64,000 nt of DNA from Leeuwenhoekiella marinoflava DSM 3653 (GCF_900129005.1 NZ_FQUN01000017.1:1-64000); one strand, 5' to 3'. Shown: positions 9,235 to 19,455, numbered from the stretch's first letter. The notes: generated by a model not told the origin, from the sequence alone. Program-made: numbers and translations.

Positions 9235-10722
9235 TTAAGATAAGGTATAGGTTGTTCCTTCTCGACCATCCTTCAGTTGAATTCCCAGTTCTAAAAGTTG
9301 ATCTCTAATCTGATCGCTGGTTGCAAAATCTTTATTAGCTCTTGCCTCTTTTCTAAGCTGAATTAAAAGCTCTATCGTTCCATTCAGTTTGTCTGTATTA
9401 GCTTCGGCTACGGCATTTACATCTTCAAGCCCTAATATGTCAAAAACAAATGCGTGAATACTTTTTTTGAAGATTTCAAGGTCTGTCTGAGAGATCTTTG
9501 CTTTGCCATCTTTTATCTGATGAATAAACTTAGCGGCCTCAAAAAGTTGAGCGATTAAGATGGGGGAGTTAAAATCATCATTCATCGCAGTATAGCAAGA
9601 CTGTTTCCAACCTGAGATGTCTAATGAACTGGTCTCTGCAGTAGGAAGTGAGTCTAATAGATTTACCGCTTCCATAAGACGATTGAAGCCTTTTTCGCTA
9701 GCTAATAGTGCATCATTGCTGAAATCTAAAACACTGCGGTAATGTGCCTGCATAATAAAAAAGCGGGCAACACTAGGGGAGAAGCCTTTAGTTAAAAATG
9801 GACTGTCGCCGGTAAAGATCTGAGCCGGAAAAATATTGTTTCCGTCACTTTTAGACATTTTCTTACCGTTTAAGGTAAGCATATTAGCATGCAGCCAGTA
9901 ATTCACCGGATTTTTACCGTTTGAAGCTTCAGACTGTGCAATCTCACACTCGTGATGCGGAAATTTTAGATCCATACCGCCACCGTGAATATCAAATTGA
10001 TCTCCAAGATATTTGGTGCTCATAGCGGTACACTCTAAATGCCAGCCCGGAAAACCATCTCCCCAAGGCGATGGCCAGCGCATAATGTGCTGAGGTTCGG
10101 CTTTTTTCCAAAGTGCAAAATCCTGAGCATTTTTCTTTTCGCTTTGTGCGGCTAGTTCGCGCGTATTCGTGATCATATCTTCAAGATTGCGACCACTTAA
10201 TTTTCCGTACTCATGAGTCTCGTTAAATTTGAGTACATCAAAATAAACGGAACCATTTTTCTCGTAGGCAAAACCATTGTCGATTATCTCTTTAATTATC
10301 TCAATTTGCTCAATGATATGACCGGTTGCAGTGGGTTCTATGCTGGGAGGAAGGCAATTGAATTTTTGAAGGATAGTATGAAAGTCGATTGTGTACTGTT
10401 GTACAACTTCCATAGGTTCTATTTGTTCTAAACGCGCTTTTTTTGCGATTTTATCTTCGCCTTCATCAGCATCGTCAGTAAGGTGGCCTGCGTCAGTAAT
10501 ATTTCGTACATAACGAACTTTGTATCCTAAATGCTTCAGGTATCTAAAGATCATATCAAAAGACATAAAGGTACGTACATTACCGAGATGTACATTGCTA
10601 TAGACCGTAGGACCACAAACATACATCCCAACATTTCCGTCTAAAAGAGGTTTAAATGTTTCTTTTTGACCACTTAGAGAATTGTAAAGTGCGATGTTTT
10701 GCTTTTGATATAAGGTCGACAT
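9235..10722 (-). CDS. cysS: Cysteinyl-tRNA synthetase
   Basis: Charges tRNA-Cys with cysteine. The 495-residue class I synthetase shows the ATP-binding HLGN (45-48, HIGH-type) and KMSKS (about 287-291) motifs, and the zinc site that selects cysteine: C36 in MYVCGPTVY, Cys in WHLECTAMS, and His/Cys in [11 protein letters not shown]. The C-terminal helical anticodon region is present. The ATG at 10722 gives the usual start. Confidence 0.97.
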   Translation of the reverse strand: MSTLYQKQNIALYNSLSGQKETFKPLLDGNVGMYVCGPTVYSNVHLGNVRTFMSFDMIFRYLKHLGYKVRYVRNITDAGHLTDDADEGEDKIAKKARLEQIEPMEVVQQYTIDFHTILQKFNCLPPSIEPTATGHIIEQIEIIKEIIDNGFAYEKNGSVYFDVLKFNETHEYGKLSGRNLEDMITNTRELAAQSEKKNAQDFALWKKAEPQHIMRWPSPWGDGFPGWHLECTAMSTKYLGDQFDIHGGGMDLKFPHHECEIAQSEASNGKNPVNYWLHANMLTLNGKKMSKSDGNNIFPAQIFTGDSPFLTKGFSPSVARFFIMQAHYRSVLDFSNDALLASEKGFNRLMEAVNLLDSLPTAETSSLDISGWKQSCYTAMNDDFNSPILIAQLFEAAKFIHQIKDGKAKISQTDLEIFKKSIHAFVFDILGLEDVNAVAEANTDKLNGTIELLIQLRKEARANKDFATSDQIRDQLLELGIQLKDGREGTTYTLS

Positions 10723-10792
10723 AGATTAGTTGTTATGCGTGCTTTAAAGCGTATTATTTATAAGGAAACAAGACTAAAAATAAAATGCGTAA

Positions 10793-11479
10793 TTAAAAAG
10801 GAGTATCAAGTTTGATGTAATCTAAGAACTCGCGTCTAACAGCTTCTTCTTTGAATTTACCACCAAATTCACTGGTTACCGTGCTGCTCTCGATATCACG
10901 GATCCCACGGCTGTTTACGCAAAGATGTTTTGCGTCAATAACGCAAGCAACATCTTGCGTGCCTAGAACTTTTTGAAGCTCCTGAACTACTTGCATAGTA
11001 AGGCGTTCTTGAACCTGAGGTCTTTTTGAATAATAATCGACCACGCGATTCATTTTTGAAAGTCCTACAACACTGCCATTAGAAATATAGGCAACGTGAG
11101 CTCTTCCTACAATTGGTAATAAGTGATGCTCGCAAGTAGAATAAACAGTAATGTTTTTCTCTACAAGCATTTCGCCGTACTTGTAATTGTTATCAAATGT
11201 AGAGGCTTTGGGTTTGCGGGCAGGGTTTAAACCGCCAAAAATCTCATTTACAAACATTTTCGCTACTCGGTTGGGAGTGCCTTTTAAACTGTCGTCTGTA
11301 AGGTCTAGTCCTAGCGTTTGCATAATGCGCGCAACATCTTCTTTTATAAGTTCAATCTTCTCAGAATCACTTAATTTAAAAGCATCATCCCGTAAAGGAG
11401 TTTCTGCAGATGTACCATGATGATTATCACCTATTTCATCAATTGCTTTCAATTCTTCGTTATCAAAATTCATTTTCAT
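10793..11479 (-). CDS. folE: GTP cyclohydrolase I
   Basis: Converts GTP to 7,8-dihydroneopterin triphosphate, the first step of folate or pterin synthesis. Of its 228 residues, the last 180 form the catalytic domain: the TPNRVAKMF segment, the zinc ligands in STCEHHLLP and HLCVNSRG, and the RLTMQV and QERLT blocks. The first 30 residues are an unconserved acidic lead-in. MKM offers two starts, at 11479 and 11473. A TATCTTTG -7 box lies 35 bases upstream. The pathway partner folP is at 61.6 kb in this window but is not linked. Confidence 0.95.
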   Translation of the reverse strand: MKMNFDNEELKAIDEIGDNHHGTSAETPLRDDAFKLSDSEKIELIKEDVARIMQTLGLDLTDDSLKGTPNRVAKMFVNEIFGGLNPARKPKASTFDNNYKYGEMLVEKNITVYSTCEHHLLPIVGRAHVAYISNGSVVGLSKMNRVVDYYSKRPQVQERLTMQVVQELQKVLGTQDVACVIDAKHLCVNSRGIRDIESSTVTSEFGGKFKEEAVRREFLDYIKLDTPF

Positions 11480-11513
11480 AAAGCTATTAGTCGCCGCTTG
11501 GGCTAAAGGCTTG

Positions 11514-11521
11514 CAAAGATA
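11514..11521 (-). promoter_or_regulatory. -7 promoter box for folE
   Basis: On the minus strand this reads TATCTTTG, a perfect TAnnTTTG. It lies 35 bases before the folE start. No clear TTG lies at the expected -33 spacing. Confidence 0.5.
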
Positions 11522-11593
11522 GTTAAATTAACAATTTAAACTGCTTTACAAGTGTATCTCATTTATTGATTCGGGTATTATTTTTATCAATAA

Positions 11594-11630
11594 AAAATGC
11601 CTTCTGAATCAATGATTCGGAAGGCATTTT
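11594..11630 (-). terminator. Terminator after the FadL-like gene
   Basis: Arms AAAATGCCTTC and GAAGGCATTTT, with a GAATCA/TGATTC extension, form a long stem, with a T-run on the minus strand. It follows the outer-membrane protein gene ending at 11647. Confidence 0.8.
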
Positions 11631-11646
11631 AAGAGTGTTGTTTGTG

Positions 11647-13143
11647 TTATAGCTGAAAGCTTACTGTAGCTAGAATATTTGTATTTATGTTATCTATAAA
11701 AGCAGTATTTGTAAAGGTGCTTTCGTATAGAGCAGCATTCTGTTCCTGTTTTGCCCAGTCGTAAGCAATATCAATTCTTGCATTGCCTAGCGTGTAGCCT
11801 AGTCCTAAAGAATAGCCGGTAGTATTGCCAAGTGTTTCTTCATTTTTATATGGACTTTCAATAAAACGGTAACCCCCTCTAAAACTCCAATCACCGGCTA
11901 AAAATTCACCACCTAATTTATAGCTGGAAACACCTTTTAGTTGGTTGTTGATTTGGTTATTCATTTGTTGAAAAAACACATCTTCATCAGGTGAGTATTT
12001 CATAGAACCATAGTCTTGGTAAGAGTAATCAAAACTTAAAAAGCCTAATTTTCCAAAAATATAAGCGATACTTCCTGTTGCTTTTCCCGGTGTTCTAAGA
12101 TTGTAATCTTCGTAGATGTTGATGGTATTAGGGTTTAATATAGCATCACCGTTTGTACCTGAAGTACCGAGGTATTGCTCTGTTTCTTCTGAAATTGTGA
12201 AATAGGTAGGAGTGTCATAAGTGGCACCAACTCTTAAAGAAAGGGAAATATGATAAATACCACCTAGCTGAGCAGAAATACCAGAACCAAAAGCTCTGTA
12301 TTCATTGTCAAAGCGCAAGTTGCTTACTGCATTGTTTGCACCACTATTATCTTCGTAAAAAACTGTGTTTCTTGTGAAATTAAATGTGTGTGCATTTAGA
12401 TTTAATCCTAAATAAAGGTTTTCGCTAAATTGCCCTGCAGCGTTAAAGGTAAATTTGCTGTTGTTTCCTCTGGTAGTATATTGATATTCCTGATTAAAAG
12501 AATTTCCATTTTGAGCACTTACATATTCCGTATTGTCTAAATCTGAAGATACAGGATCAATTAAATATCCTTGATAACCCAGAAAGGCTTGTTGAGTGGC
12601 AAAGGTTTCATTTTCGCCTAAAAACTGATACAGGTCTGCGTTTGTTTCTCCTGATTGTAGTTCCAGTAAATCTAAAGGTGTGCCTTGAGCATTTCCAAGA
12701 AAATAATCTGCAATAGAATTGCTGCTTACTCCTGAAGCGATATATGCATTGTCAAAATCGTTGGTTCTGTCATAATTAAAACCAAAAGTAAATTTGCGAA
12801 TCTTTCCAATTCCATTAGAAACAAATACGCCACCAAATTGATTGAGATCTATATTAGAGTCCTTATTTGAGGTGATACCATCATTATAAAATGTCTGGTT
12901 ATCATAGGCGCCGGAAGATAGTGTAAGAGCTACTGTGCTATTATTAAATATGGCAGATCCTGCAGGATTACTGTTAATTGCAGAAACATCGCCACCTAGA
13001 GCGCCAAAAGCTCCGCCGGCACCACGATATCTTGCGGTACCTGTTAGGTTTTGAGTACTGTAGCGTACTGCATCTGCTACTGTTTGAGCAGTAAGGCACT
13101 GCATACTTAAACCTATAGATAGGAGTATGAGAAGTTTTTTCAT
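11647..13143 (-). CDS. FadL/OmpP1-like outer-membrane beta-barrel protein
   Basis: A 498-residue protein with a Sec signal (cleavage likely after LTAQ), then the region typical of the Bacteroidetes OmpP1/FadL/TodX-like family: YRGAGGAFGALGGDVSAINSNPAGSAIF, a hatch-like N-terminus. Alternating aromatic and polar beta-strands follow, and it ends in a barrel-closing strand with terminal Phe-Gln-Leu. It is likely a channel for hydrophobic compounds; the substrate cannot be inferred from sequence. It starts 33 bases after the upstream lipoprotein gene and they probably share a transcript. Similar proteins are sometimes labelled hemin receptor, for which I see no support. Confidence 0.8.
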   Translation of the reverse strand: MKKLLILLSIGLSMQCLTAQTVADAVRYSTQNLTGTARYRGAGGAFGALGGDVSAINSNPAGSAIFNNSTVALTLSSGAYDNQTFYNDGITSNKDSNIDLNQFGGVFVSNGIGKIRKFTFGFNYDRTNDFDNAYIASGVSSNSIADYFLGNAQGTPLDLLELQSGETNADLYQFLGENETFATQQAFLGYQGYLIDPVSSDLDNTEYVSAQNGNSFNQEYQYTTRGNNSKFTFNAAGQFSENLYLGLNLNAHTFNFTRNTVFYEDNSGANNAVSNLRFDNEYRAFGSGISAQLGGIYHISLSLRVGATYDTPTYFTISEETEQYLGTSGTNGDAILNPNTINIYEDYNLRTPGKATGSIAYIFGKLGFLSFDYSYQDYGSMKYSPDEDVFFQQMNNQINNQLKGVSSYKLGGEFLAGDWSFRGGYRFIESPYKNEETLGNTTGYSLGLGYTLGNARIDIAYDWAKQEQNAALYESTFTNTAFIDNINTNILATVSFQL

Positions 13144-13176
13144 CTTAAAAATAAATAATTGAACTGTATTTTATTA

Positions 13177-14346
13177 CTATCTGCCGCCACCACGTCTTGA
13201 AGATCCTCCACTGCTGCGGCTACCTCCACTGCTACGGCTGCTACCTCCGCTAGAACGAGCAGGTGCTGCACTACGTGTAGGTGTGCTTCTAGATACAGCA
13301 GAACTACGTGAAGAAGAGCTGCTTCTTGAATAAGTACTAGATCTATTTGCAGCTGATGGTGTAGATCTTCTGATCGTATTTGAGTTAGAATTTCTACTTA
13401 TCGTATTGCTGTTGCTTCTTCGAGCGGTAGAATTGTAAATAGAATTAGAATTTCTACTTGAAACTCTATTTCCATTAGCAGAAGAACTTCTGCTGCTTCG
13501 TGAAGGATTAACACCTACATTATTTCTGCTGTACGTACGACTTGTGCGTGCATAATTAACATCAGAGGATCTGCGTGAGCTAGTTCTTGCTGAGCTCGAA
13601 GAGTTTGCTGTTCTGCCTCTTGAGTAAGAATTATTCGATCTACGACTGTTTGCATATGCAATTCTGTCGCTGTTATATCTAGAATAATAATTGTTTCTAT
13701 AGGCATTGCGATATCCGTAGCCGTAAAAAGTGTTCACCCCGTAATAACCATAAAAAGGACTAAATCCAAATCCCCAGCCATTATATGGGAAACCCCATCC
13801 GCCATAGCCCCAGCCATTATAGGCATAACCATAACCTCCGTAAGGATTCCCCCAGCCGTAACCTCCGTAAGGGTTGCCCCAGCCGCCAAAACCTCCGTAG
13901 CCCCAGCCGTTATTCCAAAAAGGTCTTGCGAATCCATAACCCATATTTGGATAAAAGTTAGCATAGGTGTTAACTATAACTTCATCATATGTGTCTCCCC
14001 AGCCCGGCTGAGCATTATAAGTTAAGCTTTCATTTAAAATAGCTTCATCATCAGTATACTCTGAGTTGGAAGAATATGAATCGATATCGGTAAAGATTTC
14101 ACCAGATTGTTGAGCAGCATCTAAATCTTCAGCGCCTTGGTTGAAATAATTAGCATAAACGCTTCCGTTTTCAGTTGATGCAACTTCTTGCTGTTGAACA
14201 TTATCATTGTATACGCGAGTACTTCTTCCGTAAATCCCATCATTCATAGTGTATTGTGAAGGTCCACAAGAAACTAATCCTGCAAGGGCAAGAAGACCAA
14301 GTATAGGTTTAAGTAATGTTTTCTGAGTTATTTTCGAGCCGCGCAT
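13177..14346 (-). CDS. Low-complexity lipoprotein: Gly/Tyr/Trp-rich then Ser/Arg-rich
   Basis: A 389-residue lipoprotein (lipobox LVSC, C27). An acidic region (about 30-130) is followed by a repetitive Gly-Tyr-Trp-Asn-Phe segment with GYGWGNPYGG-type units (about 140-215), and then a 170-residue Ser/Arg/Asn tail ending in Gly-Arg. No domain is recognisable. It is probably displayed on the outer membrane, and the basic tail could bind anionic polymers; both are inferences. It is divergent from proS, and similar proteins elsewhere can be mislabelled after that neighbour. There is no synthetase motif here. Confidence 0.7.
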   Translation of the reverse strand: MRGSKITQKTLLKPILGLLALAGLVSCGPSQYTMNDGIYGRSTRVYNDNVQQQEVASTENGSVYANYFNQGAEDLDAAQQSGEIFTDIDSYSSNSEYTDDEAILNESLTYNAQPGWGDTYDEVIVNTYANFYPNMGYGFARPFWNNGWGYGGFGGWGNPYGGYGWGNPYGGYGYAYNGWGYGGWGFPYNGWGFGFSPFYGYYGVNTFYGYGYRNAYRNNYYSRYNSDRIAYANSRRSNNSYSRGRTANSSSSARTSSRRSSDVNYARTSRTYSRNNVGVNPSRSSRSSSANGNRVSSRNSNSIYNSTARRSNSNTISRNSNSNTIRRSTPSAANRSSTYSRSSSSSRSSAVSRSTPTRSAAPARSSGGSSRSSGGSRSSGGSSRRGGGR

Positions 14347-14476
14347 ATCATCCGTATTTTATTGTTGTACATTGTAAATTTAGTTAGTTTTGCCGTCAAT
14401 TTTATGCATTTAACAAAGATGTAGCAAAACTTTAAAACACTTATAAAGACACAATATTTGTGCCAAATAAATATTT

Positions 14477-15949
14477 ATGGGAAAGAATTTAACCACTCGC
14501 GCAGAAGATTATTCAAAATGGTATAATGAACTCGTTGTAAAGGCTGATCTTGCTGAGAATTCAGGAGTTAGGGGTTGTATGGTGATTAAGCCTTATGGCT
14601 ATGCTATATGGGAAAAAATGCAGGCAGAACTAGATCGTATGTTTAAAGATACCGGTCATGAGAATGCCTATTTTCCGCTATTTATACCAAAATCGTATTT
14701 CAGTAAAGAAGCGAGCCACGTAGATGGTTTTGCAAAAGAATGTGCGGTTGTTACTCATTATAGATTAAAAAATGATGAAGATGGAAGTATTATTGTAGAT
14801 CCTGAAGCGAAGCTTGAAGAGGAATTAATTGTTCGACCTACTTCTGAAACGATTATTTGGGATACCTATCGAAAATGGATTCAATCTTATCGTGATCTTC
14901 CTATAAAAGTAAACCAGTGGGCAAATGTTGTGCGTTGGGAAATGCGTACGCGTTTATTCTTGCGTACGGCAGAATTTCTTTGGCAAGAAGGTCACACCGC
15001 TCACGCTACTCAAGAAGAGGCTCTTGAGGAGGCGCAACAAATGATGCGCGTGTATGCTGATTTTGCTGAAAACTTTATGGGAATGCCTGTGATTAAAGGT
15101 ACAAAAACCGAAAGCGAGCGTTTTGCAGGAGCTTTAGAGACTTATTGTATTGAGGCTTTAATGCAAGACGGTAAGGCTCTTCAGGCTGGTACGTCTCACT
15201 TTTTGGGTCAAAATTTTGCAAAAGCCTTTGATGTTAAGTTTGCTACTAAAGAAGGTTCTCAAGAGCATGTGTGGGCAACCAGTTGGGGAGTTTCTACACG
15301 TTTAATGGGGGCTTTGGTCATGACGCATAGTGATGATAACGGTTTGGTGTTGCCTCCTAAGTTGGCTCCAATACAAGTGGTGATTGTTCCTATATACAGA
15401 AGTGAGGAGCAGTTAGACTCAATTTCTCAAGTTGCGAGAGAGCTTAAGCGTGAATTGCAATTATTAGGGGTTAGTGTGAAGTTTGATGATAGAGATACAC
15501 ACAAGCCAGGCTGGAAATTCAATGAGTATGAATTAAAAGGTGTGCCTTTGCGTATTGCTATAGGTCCTAGGGATCTTGAAAAGCGTACCGTAGAGCTTGC
15601 TCGTAGGGATACATTGACTAAAGAGACCGTTTCTAAAGATGATATTGTCTCTCGTGTGCAGGATTTGCTTGTAGAGATACAAAAAGCTTTACATGATAAA
15701 GCAAAGAATTTTAGAGATACGCATATCACTGAAGTGGAGACTTACGATGAATTTAAAGATGTTTTAGAAAATAAAACAGGTTTTGTAAGTGCTTTTTGGG
15801 ATGGCTCAAAAGAGACCGAGGAACGCATTAAGACAGAAACTAAAGCAACAATTCGCTGTATTCCTTTAGATTATAAAGAGGAGGAAGGCGTTTGTGTTTA
15901 CAGTGGGGAGCCTGCTAAAATGCGAGTTTTATTTGCAAAAGCATATTAA
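14477..15949 (+). CDS. proS: Prolyl-tRNA synthetase (archaeal/eukaryotic-like short form)
   Basis: Charges tRNA-Pro. The 490-residue class II enzyme lacks the editing insertion of the long bacterial form. Motif 2 is seen in [19 protein letters not shown] and [26 protein letters not shown]. The C-terminal anticodon-binding fold is followed by a zinc-like C-terminal domain that has lost most cysteines but ends in the usual aromatic/Tyr terminus. The ATG at 14477 gives the conserved [16 protein letters not shown]-type start. It is divergent from the lipoprotein gene. Confidence 0.96.
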   Translation: MGKNLTTRAEDYSKWYNELVVKADLAENSGVRGCMVIKPYGYAIWEKMQAELDRMFKDTGHENAYFPLFIPKSYFSKEASHVDGFAKECAVVTHYRLKNDEDGSIIVDPEAKLEEELIVRPTSETIIWDTYRKWIQSYRDLPIKVNQWANVVRWEMRTRLFLRTAEFLWQEGHTAHATQEEALEEAQQMMRVYADFAENFMGMPVIKGTKTESERFAGALETYCIEALMQDGKALQAGTSHFLGQNFAKAFDVKFATKEGSQEHVWATSWGVSTRLMGALVMTHSDDNGLVLPPKLAPIQVVIVPIYRSEEQLDSISQVARELKRELQLLGVSVKFDDRDTHKPGWKFNEYELKGVPLRIAIGPRDLEKRTVELARRDTLTKETVSKDDIVSRVQDLLVEIQKALHDKAKNFRDTHITEVETYDEFKDVLENKTGFVSAFWDGSKETEERIKTETKATIRCIPLDYKEEEGVCVYSGEPAKMRVLFAKAY

Positions 15950-15972
15950 TTTAAAAAAAGTTTGTTTTGCTA

Positions 15973-16002
15973 TTGTGTGATAATAAAATATGTGTATTTT
16001 TG
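15973..16002 (+). promoter_or_regulatory. Promoter for tRNA-Glu/tRNA-Glu/rpsT
   Basis: TTG at 15973-15975, a 19-base spacer, then TATTTTTG at 15995-16002 (TAnnTTTG). Transcription would start about 20 bases before the first tRNA. Confidence 0.65.
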
Positions 16003-16025
16003 CATCCGCAATTGAGCGAAATACT

Positions 16026-16097
16026 GGTCCGTTCGTCTAGGGGTTAGGACGCCAGGTTTTCATCCTGGTAACAGGGGTTCGATTCCCCTACGGACTA
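16026..16097 (+). tRNA. tRNA-Glu (TTC)
   Basis: A 72-base cloverleaf. The acceptor GGTCCGT pairs with ACGGACT (first pair G-U), the anticodon stem is CCAGG/CCTGG with loop TTTTCAT giving anticodon TTC, and the T-loop GTTCGATTC is intact. CCA is not encoded. The discriminator is A. Confidence 0.95.
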
Positions 16098-16140
16098 CAA
16101 AGGTTGGTTGTGCACCTTAAGCATGAATATTTGACATAAT

Positions 16141-16212
16141 GGCCCGTTCGTCTATCGGCTAGGACGCCAGGTTTTCATCCTGGTAAGAGGGGTTCGATTC
16201 CCCTACGGGCTA
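16141..16212 (+). tRNA. tRNA-Glu (TTC), second copy
   Basis: A 72-base cloverleaf nearly identical to the copy 43 bases upstream. It has the same anticodon arm. The acceptor is GGCCCGT/ACGGGCT and the D-loop differs (ATCGGCT in place of GGGGTT). It is probably part of one transcript with the first copy and rpsT, whose start is only 22 bases downstream. Confidence 0.95.
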
Positions 16213-16234
16213 CAATTTAAAACAGAACAAGATA

Positions 16235-16483
16235 ATGGCAAATCACAAGTCATCTTTAAAGAGAATAAGAAACAGCGAAGTTAAGCGTTTAAGAAATCGC
16301 TATCAGAGTAGAACTACGCGTAATGCAATGAAAAAATTGCGTGAAGCTGATAAGAAAGAAGCAGAGACCTTGTTTCCTTCTGTAATTTCTATGATTGATA
16401 AGTTAGCTAAGAATAATATAATTCATGATAACAAAGCTGCTAACTTAAAATCTCAACTTGCTAAGCATGTAAATACGCTATAA
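16235..16483 (+). CDS. rpsT: 30S ribosomal protein S20
   Basis: An 82-residue basic, helical protein with the S20 start [21 protein letters not shown] and the conserved central helix; the C-terminus has the [15 protein letters not shown] segment. It binds 16S rRNA during assembly of the small subunit. It follows two tRNA-Glu genes closely and ends at a strong terminator. Confidence 0.96.
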   Translation: MANHKSSLKRIRNSEVKRLRNRYQSRTTRNAMKKLREADKKEAETLFPSVISMIDKLAKNNIIHDNKAANLKSQLAKHVNTL

Positions 16484-16507
16484 CAAGTTAGTTTTAAAAA
16501 TATTTGA

Positions 16508-16541
16508 AACTCCCACGCATTTCGGCGTGGGAGTTTTTTTT
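16508..16541 (+). terminator. Terminator of the rpsT unit
   Basis: An 11-bp perfect stem AACTCCCACGC/GCGTGGGAGTT with loop ATTTCG, followed by eight T. Confidence 0.9.
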
Positions 16542-16881
16542 GTTTGTATTAACTCCTGTGGTATCCAATTAAGGGATCAAGTTGTCCAGTTGGAGGGCGT
16601 TTTATAGAATAAGTAGCAGCTTCTTGCCCGTAATTGTTTTTTACTCCGTCATATGCCGGATTCCAAGTCACTGAACTTTGCTTTTTGCAGCTGTTGAATT
16701 TCCAGATCTAAAGCTTCCCATCAATGCTTGATTCTTAGCTCTTGTAGAGCTTCAATGGCTAATTGCAGCTTATCCTAAGCTATTCGCATAATCCCAATAA
16801 CTATACATATACTATTGATAAGATAGGAATGCTTATAGGTAACCCCAAAGTCAGTCCGTGATCAAACCACACTCACCCACA

Positions 16882-16933
16882 GATTTTGTGGTAAAGTGTG
16901 GTAGGAGTGTGGTTTCAGTGTGGTAACATTATG
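16882..16933 (-). repeat. ACCACA-phased repeat, copy 1
   Basis: Read on the minus strand this is four ACCACA units spaced 10-11 bases apart. The same 52-base sequence, with about 8 differences and in the opposite orientation, occurs at 46520-46571. Short direct repeats at helical spacing suggest a multi-site binding array, but the binding protein is unknown. Confidence 0.7.
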
Positions 16934-16973
16934 CTTTTACTTGGAAGGAGCTAGTTCGAAAAAGGGGTGATAA

Positions 16974-17008
16974 AAAAAGCGACATCAATTAATGATGCCG
17001 CTTTTTTT
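16974..17008 (-). terminator. Terminator of rho
   Basis: Stem AAAAAGCG-CATCA / TGATG-CGCTTTTT with one A/C mismatch. It lies just after the rho stop on the minus strand. Confidence 0.8.
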
Positions 17009-17029
17009 ATTGAGATATTTAGATTCTTT

Positions 17030-18763
17030 TTACCCGTTCATAGAGATTAAGAACTCTTCATTGTTTTTGGTTTGTTTTATACGGTCGCTAATGAATTCCA
17101 TTGCTTCAATAGGGTTCATATCTGCGAGGTATTTACGCATCACCCACATACGCTGTATTGCATTATTACTAAGTAATAAATCATCACGTCGTGTGCTTGA
17201 AGAAGTAAGATCTATGGCAGGGAAAATTCTTCGGTTAGCAATCTTACGATCTAACTGAAGTTCCATGTTACCGGTACCTTTAAATTCTTCAAAGATCACT
17301 TCATCCATCTTAGACCCTGTTTCAGTTAAAGCCGTAGCGATAATAGAAAGAGATCCTCCGTTTTCGATATTTCGGGCTGCACCAAAGAAGCGTTTTGGTT
17401 TATGTAATGCATTTGCATCCACACCACCACTTAATATCTTGCCAGATGCTGGTTGTACGGTGTTATACGCTCTTGCAAGTCGTGTAATAGAGTCAAGAAG
17501 TATAACAACATCGTGACCGCATTCTACTAGACGTTTTGCTTTTTCGAGAACAATATTCGCTACGCGAACGTGCTCGTGAGCTTCTTTGTCAAAAGTTGAA
17601 GCAACTACTTCGCCTTTTACATTACGTTGCATGTCGGTAACTTCTTCAGGACGCTCATCGATCAATAAAATCATTTGGTACACTTCAGGATGGTTTGCTG
17701 CTATGGCATTTGCAACATCCTTAAGCAACATAGTTTTACCGGTCTTTGGTTGCGATACAATCATACCACGCTGCCCTTTTCCAATAGGAGCAAAAAGATC
17801 CATAATACGTGTTGATATTGTGCTTTGACGCTCTCCGATATTGAATTTTTCCTTCGGAAATAAAGGTGTCAGGTGCTCAAAAGAAACACGATCACGCACC
17901 ACACTTGGGTCAAGACCATTAATTTTTGAAACCTTAATAAGCGGAAAATACTTTTCACCTTCTTTAGGAGGGCGAATGACTCCAAGAACTGTATCACCTG
18001 TCTTTAGACCAAACAATCTGATCTGAGACTGAGATACATAGATATCATCTGGAGATGATAAATAGTTATAGTCTGAAGAACGCAAGAACCCATAACCGTC
18101 TTGCATAATATCTAATACTCCTTCACTTTCTATTAAGCCGTCAAACTCATAATCTGGCTCTCTGTAGCGATTGCGGGTATCTTTATTCCCGTTGTCGTTA
18201 TTGCGATTATTATTGCGGTTATTGCTGTTGCGGTTGTTATTTGAATTGCTGTTAGAATTAGAATTACCGTTTGTATTGTTTTCTTTACTAGGTCTGCTTT
18301 TTGAATTGCCAGCGTTAGCATCTTTATGCGCTCTAGGTTGCTTAACCTCAGATTGTTTGTTCTCAGGTTTCTGAGAATTATCTTTATCAGATTTCTGATT
18401 TCTTGGTTTGCGTTGTGTATTGTCTGGCTTGTCCTCTTTTTTAGCTGCAGTTGCTGGAGGAGGAGTTTTTGTATCCTGTTTAGTATCACTATTTGACTCT
18501 TTCGCAGGACGTGTGTTTTTCTTTGGGGAGCTCTTTGGTGTAGTTTTACGCTCTGGAGCTTTTGTTTTTGCAGGAGCAGGAGTATCAGGTGATTTTTCTT
18601 CTATAACTTCTGCAACCGCTTTAGGATCTGCGGCTTGTTGATCAAGAACTTTATAGACCAGATCCAATTTTTTAAGGGATCTGTATTTAGGGATGTCTAA
18701 ACCTTTGGCGATTTCCTGTAATTCAGGCAGCTTTTTGGCTTTTAATTCTGAAATATTAAACAT
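17030..18763 (-). CDS. rho: Transcription termination factor Rho with Asn-rich insertion
   Basis: A hexameric RNA helicase that ends transcription. The first 35 residues are the usual Rho N-terminal helical domain ([19 protein letters not shown]). About 165 residues of low-complexity Lys/Pro/Asn/Ser sequence follow, including a near-pure Asn/Ser/Arg tract around 165-195. The cold-shock-like RNA-binding domain follows ([21 protein letters not shown], near 215-235). The ATPase domain has Walker A QPKTGKT (about 340), Walker [18 protein letters not shown] and the [17 protein letters not shown]-terminal block. Such an insertion is common in Bacteroidetes Rho. Total length is 577, against about 420 in E. 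coli. Confidence 0.97.
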   Translation of the reverse strand: MFNISELKAKKLPELQEIAKGLDIPKYRSLKKLDLVYKVLDQQAADPKAVAEVIEEKSPDTPAPAKTKAPERKTTPKSSPKKNTRPAKESNSDTKQDTKTPPPATAAKKEDKPDNTQRKPRNQKSDKDNSQKPENKQSEVKQPRAHKDANAGNSKSRPSKENNTNGNSNSNSNSNNNRNSNNRNNNRNNDNGNKDTRNRYREPDYEFDGLIESEGVLDIMQDGYGFLRSSDYNYLSSPDDIYVSQSQIRLFGLKTGDTVLGVIRPPKEGEKYFPLIKVSKINGLDPSVVRDRVSFEHLTPLFPKEKFNIGERQSTISTRIMDLFAPIGKGQRGMIVSQPKTGKTMLLKDVANAIAANHPEVYQMILLIDERPEEVTDMQRNVKGEVVASTFDKEAHEHVRVANIVLEKAKRLVECGHDVVILLDSITRLARAYNTVQPASGKILSGGVDANALHKPKRFFGAARNIENGGSLSIIATALTETGSKMDEVIFEEFKGTGNMELQLDRKIANRRIFPAIDLTSSSTRRDDLLLSNNAIQRMWVMRKYLADMNPIEAMEFISDRIKQTKNNEEFLISMNG

Positions 18764-18939
18764 TAACTATAAGTATGAATTTCTGTATTGAATTGATTTG
18801 AATGCGATCAAAAAATTTTGAGAGAAGATCTGAGAAATTTTTTGGCGAGTAAATAACCAACTTAGAAGCGGTTACACTATCTATTGCAATTATACAACAA
18901 TATTTTTTATTAAAATGAGTCTAGTCTGAAAGAAGTTTA

Positions 18940-18947
18940 TATTTTTG
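18940..18947 (+). promoter_or_regulatory. -7 promoter box for the DUF4293 gene
   Basis: TATTTTTG matches TAnnTTTG and lies 22 bases before the ATG at 18970. No clear -33 TTG is visible. Confidence 0.5.
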
Positions 18948-18969
18948 TCAATCTTAACTGAAGAAAGAA

Positions 18970-19380
18970 ATGATTCAACGTATACAAAGTGTTTATTTAA
19001 TTCTGGCGGCAATCGTGTCTGTCGGGTTACATTTTGCAATACCTGTTTACAGTACAACAACAGGAGAACCTGTTTATGCTGTAGACCATTTAGAATTGGT
19101 TGCTTTGTTTTCTGGAAGCGCTCTTTTTTCTTTTATCACGATTTTTTTATTTAAAAATAGGAAGCTTCAGTTTGTTCTGGGCAGATTGAATATAATATTG
19201 AACTTTATTTTGCTAGGTGTATTGCTTTATCAATCGCAAATCTTATCTGGAGGGGCGGCGGCCCCAGAGAAGGGTATTGGGATGCTAATCCCCATCATTT
19301 CTATCGTTTTTATCGCTTTGGCTAACAAAGCAATTAAGCGGGATGAGGATCTTGTAAAATCTGTTGATCGGTTGCGATAG
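18970..19380 (+). CDS. DUF4293 family membrane protein
   Basis: A 136-residue protein with four predicted membrane helices (about 5-25, 43-62, 70-88 and 105-123), starting MIQRIQSVYLILAAI, the typical N-terminus of DUF4293 proteins of Bacteroidetes. The function is unknown. It lies divergent to rho, has its own promoter, and ends at a terminator. The basic C-terminal tail is predicted to be cytoplasmic. Confidence 0.85.
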   Translation: MIQRIQSVYLILAAIVSVGLHFAIPVYSTTTGEPVYAVDHLELVALFSGSALFSFITIFLFKNRKLQFVLGRLNIILNFILLGVLLYQSQILSGGAAAPEKGIGMLIPIISIVFIALANKAIKRDEDLVKSVDRLR

Positions 19381-19410
19381 ACCTAATATCTTAGTTAATT
19401 AGTGCGAAAG

Positions 19411-19442
19411 CCCTGCTAGTATGCCAACTAGCAGGGTTTTTT
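19411..19442. terminator. Terminator between DUF4293 gene and phosphoesterase gene
   Basis: Perfect 10-bp stem CCCTGCTAGT/ACTAGCAGGG with six T on the plus strand. It lies between convergent genes. Confidence 0.85.
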
Positions 19443-19455
19443 AGTTATAAGCTGG

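Larger units (their letters stand above)
16542..17029. other. Intergenic region with a coding relic and repeat copy
   Basis: It contains no intact gene. On the minus strand, 16549-16690 reads as a short protein-like tail (..SVTWNPAYDGVKNNYGQEA.. to ..PLIGYHRS, then TAA) without a start codon. It may be the 3' end of a lost gene. Repeat copy 16882-16933 and the rho terminator fill the right part. Confidence 0.4.
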
